Origin: Cyanobium sp. E1_MAG_00006
GTDB lineage: Bacteria; Cyanobacteriota; Cyanobacteriia; PCC-6307; Cyanobiaceae
Assembly (NCBI GenBank): GCA_027488975.1
Contig: JAIYAQ010000012.1
Span: 186,001 to 250,000 of the forward strand
DNA: 64,000 bases
Reading direction: 5' to 3'
The translations under genes and the position numbers were made by a program. Under the pieces are notes generated by a model. The model was given only the letters and a program-made list of their open reading frames with translations, did not search any database and was not told the DNA's origin. Numbering within the stretch: position 1 is the first letter of the stretch; every line of letters begins with the position of its first letter. Positions 1-8,529 of the stretch are shown piece after piece.

Positions 1-205
1 GGTTCTGAGCCTCGGCGGCGGCATCGGCGTTCTGTGCCAACACCGCACCAGCCACGAACCAGCCGCTGGCCAGCAGCGAGGTGATCCAGTAGGCACGCCA
101 ACGACGCTGATACAGGTAGCCCGCTCCCAAACCGGGGAGCACGTTGAGCAGCACCGCCACCCAGCCGGCGGAGGCGGCGAGGATCTGCTCTCGGGATGGA
201 GTCAT
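1..205 (-). CDS. Hypothetical small membrane protein, truncated by the window edge
   Basis: Reverse strand from ATG at 205: MTPSREQILAASAGWVAVLLNVLPGLGAGYLYQRRWRAYWITSLLASGWFVAGAVLAQNADAAAEAQN..., open to the window edge, two hydrophobic segments. Confidence 0.6.
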   Translation of the reverse strand, partial: MTPSREQILAASAGWVAVLLNVLPGLGAGYLYQRRWRAYWITSLLASGWFVAGAVLAQNADAAAEAQN

Positions 206-251
206 GCTGGCGGGTGGTGGCTGGCGGGACACTCTGGCAACGCTCGGCCGC

Positions 252-356
252 TCAGCGCTGCCGTGAGCGCCCCATCGACGACCAGATCCAGGCCATCAGG
301 GTGCTCACAGCAGCACCGAAGGCCAGAAAGGCGATCAGCAGATCAGTCCGTTGCAT
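252..356 (-). CDS. Putative 34-aa single-TM microprotein
   Basis: Internal ATG of the 252..497 ORF: MQRTDLLIAFLAFGAAVSTLMAWIWSSMGRSRQR; hydrophobic core with a basic tail. Confidence 0.35.
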   Translation of the reverse strand: MQRTDLLIAFLAFGAAVSTLMAWIWSSMGRSRQR

Positions 357-438
357 CGCCCTCCGCAAGCGTTGTGGCCAAGACCCTAAAAGCGCGCTGA
401 CGCAATGGCGTAGCCGGAGGTACAGCTGAGGCCGGGTG

Positions 439-1110
439 TCAGCGTTTCGGCGCAGGCTGCAGCTGATCCGCGGGCAGGTAACCGCGCAGAGCACCACCCC
501 GCTGCTGCACCTGGCACCAGAGGCGGCCCTGGCTGCGCTGGCAGCCGAGCCTGTCCACCAGCGTGTCGCTGGCCAGGCGGCCCAGCACCTCGGCCGACCA
601 GGCCGGTTGCTGGCGCAGCAGCACCGGCCCGCTCACCTGCCAGCTGCCCGCAGGCTCCCAGACGACGATGCCGCCGTCCGCCAGCAGGCTGAGCATCAGG
701 CGGCCGTCCTTCAGCAGATACGACCTGATGTTGGCGGCCTGGGCCAGCAGCACCGCATCCAGGGTCGGCGGCGGACAGAAGGCCCGCGTGGCGGCCAGGG
801 GCCCGAAGCGGAAGCCACCGCTGCTGCCCTCGGTGCTCCCCTGGGCAGACCAGGTGCCGCGGGCGCGGTTGCAGTTGAGCTGCATGGTCACGCTGCCGTC
901 GCGGCTCAGCTCCATCGTGTAGGTGGTGCCGGGGCTGGGGCGGGTGGTGCCCTGGGCCGAATCCATCGACTGGACCTCAACCAGCCGCCACTGGCTCTCG
1001 GCCAGCTGGGCGGGCAGGGCAGCAGCCGGTGACACATTCAGCGGCACGGCAAGGAGCGCCGCAACCGCCATCACCGCTGGATTCAGCTGCATGAACAGCA
1101 CGCGCATCAT
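439..1110 (-). CDS. META/HslJ-like domain protein, secreted
   Basis: N-terminal signal-like segment, then SQWRLVEVQSM...YTMELSRDGSVTMQLNCNRARGTW...LAATRAFCPPP, typical of META/HslJ domains. Confidence 0.75.
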   Translation of the reverse strand: MMRVLFMQLNPAVMAVAALLAVPLNVSPAAALPAQLAESQWRLVEVQSMDSAQGTTRPSPGTTYTMELSRDGSVTMQLNCNRARGTWSAQGSTEGSSGGFRFGPLAATRAFCPPPTLDAVLLAQAANIRSYLLKDGRLMLSLLADGGIVVWEPAGSWQVSGPVLLRQQPAWSAEVLGRLASDTLVDRLGCQRSQGRLWCQVQQRGGALRGYLPADQLQPAPKR

Positions 1111-1119
1111 GGCCGCAAC

Positions 1120-1703
1120 TTAGCCGTGGGAGGCCACAACCTGAGCCGCTTCCAGCACAGCGATCGACACCGAAATAAAGAAACCGAGAACCGTGAAGAT
1201 GCCAGCCAGCTTGCCGGCATGGTCATACGATTCGGAAATCATCGAATTGGTCAGCATCACCAGAATCGCGCCACCGGCGAAGGCCTGAATCAGCGACAAC
1301 CAAGCCTTCGGCGCGTCCTCGAACAGCCCGTAGCCAAGGGCCGAGGCCGAGGCACACACCAGGGCGATCACCATCCACAGCAGCAGGATCCGGCCCGCAC
1401 TCCAGCCACTGCTCTTCATGCCCACCGTGCCAGCCACCGCCTCCGGCAGGTTGGAGAGAAAGATCGCCACCAGCATCGCCACCAGCACCGACAGGTTCGG
1501 AGCCCGGCGGTGGCACTGCTGAATGGCTTCGATCCAGCGATCGCAGAAGTAGAAGCACAACGCACCGGCGAGATCAGAGTGCCAGCACCGAACGCCATCA
1601 ACAGCCCGAGGGTGCGCCGGCTCAGCGCAAACCGGCAGGCCAGCCAGCCGCCCAGCAGGAGCGACGATGTCGCCAGCGCTCCCCACATCCAGGCCTCGAG
1701 CAT
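1120..1703 (-). pseudogene. ZIP-family metal transporter, disrupted by internal deletion and frameshift
   Basis: N-terminus MLEAWMWGALATSSLLLGGWLACRF..LGLLMAFGAGTLIS is in one frame (ORF 1416..1703); the rest, ..GALCFYFCDRWIEAIQQ...VAIFLSNLPEAVAGTVGMKSSGW..., is in another (ORF 1120..1686). Junction near 1565-1580. Confidence 0.75.
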
Positions 1704-1757
1704 TCAGCTGACACCGCTGCCATGAATCCTGATCACGCTCCCAGCATCCGGCCAGCG

Positions 1758-1925
1758 ATGCCGAACCACTACCGCATCGTGCGCGACGACGGAATCAGCG
1801 ACAGCATCGCCGGGCGCAGCTTCACCAGCTACAACGACGCCTACGACGTGCTCGAGCGCTACTACGGCGACCTCTGCTGCTCCGACGATCGCGAGCACTA
1901 CCGAATCATCGAGGAGACGATCTGA
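1758..1925 (+). CDS. Hypothetical small protein
   Basis: ORF 1722..1925; likely start MPNHYRIVRDDGISDSIAGRSFTSYNDAYDVLERYYGDLCCSDDREHYRIIEETI; overlaps the next gene by 1 nt. Confidence 0.6.
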   Translation: MPNHYRIVRDDGISDSIAGRSFTSYNDAYDVLERYYGDLCCSDDREHYRIIEETI

Positions 1926-2734
1926 TGCGGCGTTCACGTGATCGTGCTCGCCGCAGCTGGCGCATCGCCCGCGCCCTGCTCTCGAGCCAGTACGCCACCA
2001 TGCTCGAGTACCGCGCCGAGATCGCCCTGTGGGCGCTGGCGGGCGTGCTGCCGCTGATCATGCTGGGGGTCTGGCAGGGATCCGGAGCCGGCGTTGCCGC
2101 AGGCCTTAGCCCCCAGGCACTGGGCCGCTATTTCCTGGCGGCGTTCGTTGTGCGTCAGTTCACCGTGGTGTGGCTGATTCACGTGTTCGAGGAGGACGCC
2201 CTGCAGGGCAAGCTCTCGCCCCAGCTGCTGCAACCCCTGCACCCGCTCTGGCGCTATCTGGCCAGCCACCTGGCGGAGCAGGCGACCCGCCTGCCGTTCG
2301 TGCTGGTGATGCTGGCGTTGGTGGCCCTCTGGCAGCCAGGGATCCTGCCCATGCCCGGCCCTGGCCGACTGCTGCTGGCCGTGTTGGCGATCGCTGCGGC
2401 CTTCGCGCTCCGCTTCATCCTGCACATCATCCTCACCATGGCCTGCTTCTGGACCGAGCGTGCCGCTGCCCTGGATCGGCTGCTGCTGATCCCCTATCTG
2501 TTTCTGTCCGGCCTGGTGGCACCGCTCTCCACCTTTCCGCCATCGGTGCGCGCCCTAGCCGAAGCCACGCCATTCCCGTCGATGCTCGCCTTTCCTGCAG
2601 CCCTGCTGGCGGGTGAACCGGTGAACGTGGCCGCCGGATTCGCCGGCATCGGGGCCTGGTGCGCCCTGTTACTGCCGATCGCGCTGCTGCTCTGGCGGAC
2701 CGGCATCCGCCGCTACGCCGCCCTGGGGGCCTGA
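1925..2734 (+). CDS. ABC-2 family transporter permease
   Basis: ORF of 269 aa with six hydrophobic segments; WALAGVLPLIMLGVWQG, VWLIHVFEEDALQGKLSPQLLQPLHPLWRYLASHLAEQ, typical of ABC-2 permeases; tandem with a paralogous permease. Confidence 0.8.
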   Translation: MRRSRDRARRSWRIARALLSSQYATMLEYRAEIALWALAGVLPLIMLGVWQGSGAGVAAGLSPQALGRYFLAAFVVRQFTVVWLIHVFEEDALQGKLSPQLLQPLHPLWRYLASHLAEQATRLPFVLVMLALVALWQPGILPMPGPGRLLLAVLAIAAAFALRFILHIILTMACFWTERAAALDRLLLIPYLFLSGLVAPLSTFPPSVRALAEATPFPSMLAFPAALLAGEPVNVAAGFAGIGAWCALLLPIALLLWRTGIRRYAALGA

Positions 2735-2737
2735 ACG

Positions 2738-3574
2738 ATGGTCCGCGCCAGCCGCCGTTCCAGGCTGCAGCGGTATCGCCGCACCCTGCTGCGTTTCTGG
2801 GGCACGGCTCTAGCGGCCGAACTGGAATACGGGGCCAACGCCCTGGTGGAGCTGCTGGCAGTACTCGGCAACCTGGCCGGCAGCCTGTTCGTGCTGTCGC
2901 TGCTCTACGGCAACGGCCGCAGCCTGGGGGGCTGGAGCTGGGATGCCGCCTTGGTGGTGCTCGGGCTTTACACCCTGCTGGATGGCTTCACGAGCTGCCT
3001 GCTGCAACCGAACCTGAGCAAGATCGTGGGCCACGTGCAGAACGGCACGCTGGATTTCGTGCTGCTCAAACCAATCGACAGTCAGTTCTGGCTCTCCGCC
3101 CGCCAGGTCTCACCCTGGGGGCTGCCCGGCGTTCTGGCGGGTCTTGTACTGATCGGTGTGGGCCTGGCCAACGCCACACCGCCCATTGGCTGGCGTGATC
3201 CCATCGCACTGCTGCAGCCGCTTGGCCTCGGTTTCACTCTGCTCCTGTGCGCCGCCGCGATCCTCTACAGCCTGTGGTTTCTGATGGCCGGGCTCAGCAT
3301 CTGGTTTGTGAAGGTATGGAACGCAACCGAGGTATTGCGCACGACACTCGTGGCCGGCCGTTATCCGGTGAGCGCCTATCCACCAGCCCTGCGCCTGCTG
3401 TTCACCTTCGTGCTGCCCGTGGCCTTCCTCACCACCGTTCCGGCAGAAGCGCTGCTGGGGCGGGCCTCCACCGGGTGGGTGGCCGGCAGCTTGCTGGCAG
3501 CCGTGCTCAGCCTGATCTTCAGCCGGGTGTTCTGGCGCCGGGCCCTGCGCCATTACACGTCCGCCTCCAGCTAG
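2738..3574 (+). CDS. ABC-2 family transporter permease
   Basis: ORF of 278 aa; LVVLGLYTLLDGFTSCLLQPNLSKIVGHVQNGTLDFVLLKPIDSQFWLSAR matches the ABC-2 type permease family. Confidence 0.8.
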   Translation: MVRASRRSRLQRYRRTLLRFWGTALAAELEYGANALVELLAVLGNLAGSLFVLSLLYGNGRSLGGWSWDAALVVLGLYTLLDGFTSCLLQPNLSKIVGHVQNGTLDFVLLKPIDSQFWLSARQVSPWGLPGVLAGLVLIGVGLANATPPIGWRDPIALLQPLGLGFTLLLCAAAILYSLWFLMAGLSIWFVKVWNATEVLRTTLVAGRYPVSAYPPALRLLFTFVLPVAFLTTVPAEALLGRASTGWVAGSLLAAVLSLIFSRVFWRRALRHYTSASS

Positions 3575-3626
3575 CCAGGCGGGGGGGGATCTCGCTTACG
3601 GTGAAGCCTGATCCGAGGGCTTGAGC

Positions 3627-3881
3627 ATGTCCAGCACCAAAGGCCTGACGATCGGTGAACTTGAGGCGAAGTATTTCCTGTACCGCAAGGCCCTGAAGCA
3701 ACTGCTGCTGGAGGGTCGTTCCATGGCGGGGATCGAGAAGACGCTCTGCTGGAGCCGCCTCGAAACCCTGCACAACTGTCTACCAAGGCAGTACAAATCA
3801 CCCGATCACATCCGCCACCAGCTGAGGCGCGAAATCGAACAGGAGCAGGCCGCCTCCGCAGCAGCTGCAGCCGGGGCCTGA
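3627..3881 (+). CDS. Conserved hypothetical protein
   Basis: Compact ORF MSSTKGLTIGELEAKYFLYRKALKQLLLEGRSMAGIEKTLCWSRLETLHNCLPRQY... Confidence 0.6.
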   Translation: MSSTKGLTIGELEAKYFLYRKALKQLLLEGRSMAGIEKTLCWSRLETLHNCLPRQYKSPDHIRHQLRREIEQEQAASAAAAAGA

Positions 3882-3958
3882 ACAGAAGCTGACCCCGGCA
3901 GCCCGTCGCGGCCGCCCGGCGCTGCCAGTGTTCCTTCAGAACACAGAGTGCAGCCGAC

Positions 3959-5128
3959 GTGAGTCAGGCCGTTGAACGCCGGATCGAATCGCTCGACGAT
4001 CTGCGCGATGTGGCCTCGGCCTTCGATCTGACCGCTGCCGTTTGCAGCATCGTGCCGCTGGGCAGCGGCAATGTGAACGACACCTACCTGGTTGAGGCTG
4101 GCGATCAGAAGGTCGTGCTGCAACGGCTCAACACTGGTGTCTTTCGCCGGCCGGAGCTGGTGATGGGCAATCAGCAGATGCTCAGCCGCCATGTGCAGAA
4201 GAGGCTGAACGCCGATCGGAACCTCGGCGAGGCAGGGCTGCTGGCCGGCCGTCGCTGGGAGCTGCCCCGCCTGATCTGCACCCGCGATGGCGGCTGCACC
4301 TGGCACCGCTGCAGCGACGGCGGCTTCTGGCGCACCACCACCTTTGTGGCCGATGCCCACAGCGTGGATGTGATCGAGCACCGCCGGCAGGCACGCGAGC
4401 TCGGCTGGGGACTCGGCGTGTTCCACCAGCTGATCAGCGACCTGCCGGTGGAGCAGCTGGCGGACACCCTGGAAGGGTTCCACATCACCCCCCGCTACCT
4501 CGAGGCCTACCACCGGGCCCTGGTCCACACCAGCGTCCCTAGCACGCCCCTAGGCCAGGAGTGCCTCGCCTTCATCCGCGAGCGTGAGCTGATCGTTTCA
4601 CTGCTGGAGGACGCCAAGGCCCGCGGCGACCTGCCCCTGCGCCCGATCCACGGCGACCCGAAGATCAACAACATGCTGCTCGAGCGCAGCAGCGGCGAGG
4701 CCATCGCCCTGATCGACCTCGACACAGTCAAACCCGGGCTGGTGCACTACGACATCGGCGACTGCCTGCGCTCCTGCTGCAATCGCCTCGGCGAGGAAAC
4801 CACCGACTTCGACGCGGTGCACTTCGATCTCGACCTGGCCGCCGCCATCCTCGAGGGTTACCTGGCAATGGCCAGCAGCTTCCTGCAGCCGGTGGAGCTC
4901 GGCTTCATCGCTGATGCCGCCCGCCTGATCAGCTTCGAGCTGGGGCTGCGCTTCTTCACCGACTATCTCGCCGGCAACACCTACTTCAAGGCCAGCCATC
5001 CCGAACAGAATCTGCACCGTGCCGTGGTGCAGTTCCGGCTTGTGGCCAGCATCGAAGCCCAGGAGGCTGCGTTGCGAGCGCTGGTGCAGCAGCTCAGCGA
5101 GCCGACGGCGCTGACCCTTGCCGCCTGA
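3959..5128 (+). CDS. Phosphotransferase (APH / N-acetylhexosamine kinase-like)
   Basis: GSGNVNDTYLVEAGDQKVVLQRLN; PIHGDPKINNMLL catalytic loop; ALIDLDTVKPGLVHYDIGDCLRS. Confidence 0.85.
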   Translation: MSQAVERRIESLDDLRDVASAFDLTAAVCSIVPLGSGNVNDTYLVEAGDQKVVLQRLNTGVFRRPELVMGNQQMLSRHVQKRLNADRNLGEAGLLAGRRWELPRLICTRDGGCTWHRCSDGGFWRTTTFVADAHSVDVIEHRRQARELGWGLGVFHQLISDLPVEQLADTLEGFHITPRYLEAYHRALVHTSVPSTPLGQECLAFIRERELIVSLLEDAKARGDLPLRPIHGDPKINNMLLERSSGEAIALIDLDTVKPGLVHYDIGDCLRSCCNRLGEETTDFDAVHFDLDLAAAILEGYLAMASSFLQPVELGFIADAARLISFELGLRFFTDYLAGNTYFKASHPEQNLHRAVVQFRLVASIEAQEAALRALVQQLSEPTALTLAA

Positions 5129-5738
5129 TGGCCCTCCGATGGTCAGCCACGCGTCCGCTCCCTTCAGCACAGTCGGTCCTGCCCCCAAACCGCTGATCCC
5201 GTTTGCGCCCGAAGCGCACCTGCAGGGCCTGGCCCTCAGCTGCACCGCCCGCTGGCATGAGGGTGTGCTCGAACTCCACTACCGCCTCAGCGGCCCCCTG
5301 CCGCGGCTGCGGCTCGCCAGCCAGATCGGCGGCGAACCACCACAGCGGCGCGATCAGCTGTGGCAGAGCACCTGCTTCGAGGCCTTCATCGGCCGTGCAG
5401 GCCAACCGGGCTACTGGGAACTCAACCTTGCTCCCAACGGAGACTGGAACTGTTATGCCCTCAACGGGTACCGGCAGGGGCTGCAGCCTGAGCCCCGCAT
5501 TCAGGCAATGCCCTTCGTTCTGAAGCAGCGCCAGCTTGAAGGCGAGCTGGAGCAACTGGAGCTGACGCTCAGCCTGCCCATTGGCGCACTGATCCCGGCC
5601 GCATCAGCGCTGGAGTTGTCCGCTACGGCTGTGCTGGATGACGTGAGCCACGGCTGCAGCTACTGGGCCTGGCTTCACAGCGGCCCCGAACCGGACTTTC
5701 ACCGGCGCGAGAGCTTTCTGCCACTGGCTGAAGGCTGA
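5118..5738 (+). CDS. DOMON-like domain-containing protein
   Basis: LHYRLSGPLPRLRL...RRDQLWQSTCFEAFIGRAGQPGYWELNLAPNGDWNCYALNGYRQG pattern of the DOMON-like family; start codon uncertain. Confidence 0.8.
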   Translation: MPPDGPPMVSHASAPFSTVGPAPKPLIPFAPEAHLQGLALSCTARWHEGVLELHYRLSGPLPRLRLASQIGGEPPQRRDQLWQSTCFEAFIGRAGQPGYWELNLAPNGDWNCYALNGYRQGLQPEPRIQAMPFVLKQRQLEGELEQLELTLSLPIGALIPAASALELSATAVLDDVSHGCSYWAWLHSGPEPDFHRRESFLPLAEG

Positions 5739-5761
5739 GGCCCTCGCACAAGGCTTCAGCG

Positions 5762-5968
5762 TCACTTCTGGGCAGCCTGGGCCGCAGTGTCAGAGCTGTT
5801 GCTGTGGCCGTGCAGATGCTTCTCACACGCTTCGGCGGAGCACAGGCCGAGGGCAATGGTGCAGGTGAGGGGAAGCAGCAGGGCACTGCGCAGGAAGGAA
5901 AGCACTGAGCCAGGGCAAGTACCTGAACCGTAGGCGGCGCGGGCGTTAACGCAAGCGATCGCCACCAA
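5762..5968 (-). CDS. Putative small secreted/membrane hypothetical protein
   Basis: ORF containing SVLSFLRSALLLPLTCTIALGLCSAEACEKHLHGHSNSS, signal-peptide-like; true start probably internal GTG. Confidence 0.35.
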   Translation of the reverse strand: MVAIACVNARAAYGSGTCPGSVLSFLRSALLLPLTCTIALGLCSAEACEKHLHGHSNSSDTAAQAAQK

Positions 5969-6083
5969 ACCCGGAAGAACCCGGCGCCGATCTGTTCAGA
6001 CGATCACAAAACCGAAATCAAACCGCTGCTTCCGGGAGTCTGCGTGGATCGCCGTATCGTGCGCTACAGAAGGAGGGGTTGCT

Positions 6084-6269
6084 GTGCACGTCACACACAT
6101 CGGCGATGACCATCTGATCAACCTGTCCAGCAACGAGGCCTCAGCCCTGGTGGATGCCTGTGCTCTGCTGCTGCTAGCGGCCCAGTCGGTTCCGGGCTGT
6201 CAGCTCAAACCCGAGATGTCGGCCGTGCTGGCCACCGTGTACGAGCAGTTCAGCAGCCGCATCGTCTGA
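6084..6269 (+). CDS. Conserved small hypothetical protein
   Basis: GTG start preceded by a strong purine-rich RBS (gaaggagggg); MHVTHIGDDHLINLSSNEASALVDACALLLLAAQSVPGCQLKPEMSAVLATVYEQFSSRIV. Confidence 0.6.
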   Translation: MHVTHIGDDHLINLSSNEASALVDACALLLLAAQSVPGCQLKPEMSAVLATVYEQFSSRIV

Positions 6270-6320
6270 GCCGCGTCGCCAGTGCCGCACCGTCTGAGCT
6301 ACGCGGGTTAGAAACGGGCG

Positions 6321-6656
6321 ATGCACGCCCTCTCGCTTCCCACCTGGTGGATCCACGTCGCCTCGATGCTGGAGTGGGGCCTGGCGATGGTCGCCATTCA
6401 GCGCTGGGGCTTCCAGAGGCGCGAGCGCGCCTGGAGTTGGCTGGCCCTGGCGATGCTGCCGGCCCTGATCAGCGCCATGGCGGCCTGCACCTGGCATCTG
6501 TTCGACAACGCCCGTGAGCTCAAGGGTCTGGTGGTGTTCCAGGCCGCCACAACCCTGATCGGCAACGGCACCCTCGCGCTGGCCGCCTGGAATCTGGCCC
6601 GTCAGCCGGTGGTGCACCAGCAGGCGGCCAGTCAGCCGGTGGTGCCGCAGCCATGA
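6321..6656 (+). CDS. DUF2499 (Ycf49-like) protein
   Basis: MHALSLPTWWIHVASMLEWGLAMVAIQRWG...WSWLALAMLPALISAMAACTWHLFDNA, typical of DUF2499. Confidence 0.85.
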   Translation: MHALSLPTWWIHVASMLEWGLAMVAIQRWGFQRRERAWSWLALAMLPALISAMAACTWHLFDNARELKGLVVFQAATTLIGNGTLALAAWNLARQPVVHQQAASQPVVPQP

Positions 6657-6976
6657 GCCTCAGCACAGCCTTGACGGCACTGGCGGGTATCGATCCGGCA
6701 CCCCTGTTCGCGCTCTCGCTGTTCCCCTATCTGGCCTTCCTCTGGTACGCCTGGCGCTCACAGCGGCTGCCGCGCCTGGCCTTGATCGGCTTCGGCCTCA
6801 CGCTGCTGTTCGTGGCCGTCACCATCGTGGCTGCCGTGGTGGCGGAGAACCGCTACGGCCAACAGCTCGCCGATGTGGACGCTCTGCACGGCGGCGCCGA
6901 GGCGTTTCTCACCCTGGCCAACCTGTTCGTGCTGCTCGGCTTCAGCCGCCCGGCCGGCTCCTCGCCTCCGCCATGA
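6653..6976 (+). CDS. DUF3593 domain-containing membrane protein
   Basis: DPAPLFALSLFPYLAFLWYAWRSQRLPRLALIGFGLTLLFVAVTI; ATGA overlap with the DUF2499 gene, the usual partner. Confidence 0.8.
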   Translation: MSLSTALTALAGIDPAPLFALSLFPYLAFLWYAWRSQRLPRLALIGFGLTLLFVAVTIVAAVVAENRYGQQLADVDALHGGAEAFLTLANLFVLLGFSRPAGSSPPP

Positions 6977-8148
6977 GACAGGCCCGCACCATGCTGCGAG
7001 CCGCCGTTCGCTTGATGGGGACGGCCGCAACTGTCGCAACGATCGCGTCGGTCGCGACGCCCGTGCCGGTTCTGGCTGAAGGCGCCGGTTCCGCAGCGCT
7101 GGCCGGCAGCCCGCAGCCCGCCTCGCGGGTGCTGCGGGTGGGAGTGCTGGATGGCGCCCAGCCCTGCTCCGATCTCGAGAGCGGTCAGTGGCAGGGCCTG
7201 GCGGTGGAGTTGTGGTCCCGCCTGGCCAGCCGCGAACGGCTGCCCTTCATCCTCGAAACCCGTTCCACCGCAGCCAGCCTGCTGCAGGACGTGCAGGCCG
7301 GCAGCCTCGATGTGGGCGTGGGCTGCCTGACGATCACCCCCGAACGGGTGAATGACGTTCGATTCTCCCTGCCCTTCCAGGAGATGGGGTTGGGGGTGAT
7401 GCAACGTCGCAACCGCCTGGAAGCGGGCGAGGCGGTGCTGCGCTCCTTGCTCAGCCGCGATCTCCTGCAGTTGCTGGCGGCCTATCTGGCCAGCATCACC
7501 GTGGTCAGCGTGTTGCTGTGGCAGAGCGAGGCCCATGGCAGCGGCGAGGAGCATCGCCGCCACGGCCGCCGCCGCACCTTCGCCAAGGTGTTCCAGATCC
7601 TGGCCACCGGCCCCGGCACCAACACAATCGCCTCCACCACCCGCGGCCACGGGCTGGTGATCGTCAGCTACCTGATCCGCATCATCACCGCATCACTGCT
7701 GGTGACCACGATCACTGTGAAGGTGGTGCGCGAGCCGGCTGCCGGCGTGGCGGACCTCCGCCAGCTCTCCGACCTGGAGGGCCAGCGGGTGGCGGCCCGC
7801 CCCGGCAGCGTCAGCCAGGAGGTGCTGCGCCAGATCAACGCCTCCGGACCGGAAGCGCCGATTCGGATCGTGCCGCTGCCCCAGGTGAGCCAGGCGCCGA
7901 ACCTGTTGCTGGACCAGAAGGCCGAAGCGGTGCTGGCGGAAGACCAGCAGCTGCGCTGGGCGATGAACCGCACCCCAGGGCGCACGCTGCAGATCAGCCT
8001 GCAGGGGCTGCAGCGGGAATCTCAGGCCTTCGCCCTGTCACCGCTGCTGTCGAAGGCCACCGAGGACAGGATCAACAAGGGGATCAGTGCCCTGAAGCGC
8101 AACGGCACCGTGACCCAGTTGCAGAGGGAGGCAGTGAACAAGTCTTAA
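6973..8148 (+). CDS. GluR0-like channel: substrate-binding domain split by a TM1-P-TM2 pore
   Basis: SBP S1 half (VLRVGVLDGAQPCSDLESGQWQGLAVELWSRLA...), then LLQLLAAYLASITVVSVLLW / KVFQILATGPGTNTI / GLVIVSYLIRIITASLLVTTITV, then SBP S2 half (LRQLSDLEGQRVAARPGSVSQE...). Confidence 0.75.
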   Translation: MRQARTMLRAAVRLMGTAATVATIASVATPVPVLAEGAGSAALAGSPQPASRVLRVGVLDGAQPCSDLESGQWQGLAVELWSRLASRERLPFILETRSTAASLLQDVQAGSLDVGVGCLTITPERVNDVRFSLPFQEMGLGVMQRRNRLEAGEAVLRSLLSRDLLQLLAAYLASITVVSVLLWQSEAHGSGEEHRRHGRRRTFAKVFQILATGPGTNTIASTTRGHGLVIVSYLIRIITASLLVTTITVKVVREPAAGVADLRQLSDLEGQRVAARPGSVSQEVLRQINASGPEAPIRIVPLPQVSQAPNLLLDQKAEAVLAEDQQLRWAMNRTPGRTLQISLQGLQRESQAFALSPLLSKATEDRINKGISALKRNGTVTQLQREAVNKS

Positions 8149-8206
8149 GCGGGCCTCGCTGCCAGCCGGATCCGCTCGGAAGATGAGGCGTCGCCCCGAG
8201 AATTCG

Positions 8207-8464
8207 ATGCTCGCTCCCCTGCTGGCCATCGCCCCTGCCTCCGTCGCCTGGTCCCCCAAGGTTGGCCTGGTGATGATCATCGCCAACGTGATCGCCATCG
8301 GCATCGGCAAGGCCACCATCAAGTACCCCAACGAAGGCGCCAAGCTGCCCAACGCCGCCATGTTCGGTGGCATGAGCCATGCCGCTCTGCTGGCCACCAC
8401 CTCCTTCGGCCACATCCTCGGCATGGGCGCAATCCTCGGCCTGGCCGCCCGCGGCGTGGTCTGA
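8207..8464 (+). CDS. psaK: Photosystem I subunit PsaK
   Basis: MLAPLLAIAPASVAWSPKVGLVMIIANVIAIGIGKATIKYPNEGAKLPNAAMFGGMSHAALLATTSFGHILGMGAILGLAARGVV, clear PsaK. Confidence 0.95.
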   Translation: MLAPLLAIAPASVAWSPKVGLVMIIANVIAIGIGKATIKYPNEGAKLPNAAMFGGMSHAALLATTSFGHILGMGAILGLAARGVV

Positions 8465-8482
8465 GATCAGAGCGATCGTGTT

Positions 8483-8510
8483 GCAGGCCTCCACGCGGGG
8501 CCTGCTTTTT
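8483..8510 (+). terminator. Rho-independent-type terminator downstream of psaK
   Basis: GCAGGCC-tccacgcgg-GGCCTGC followed by TTTTT. Confidence 0.75.
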
Positions 8511-8529
8511 CGTTCCAGCCACGGCTGCG

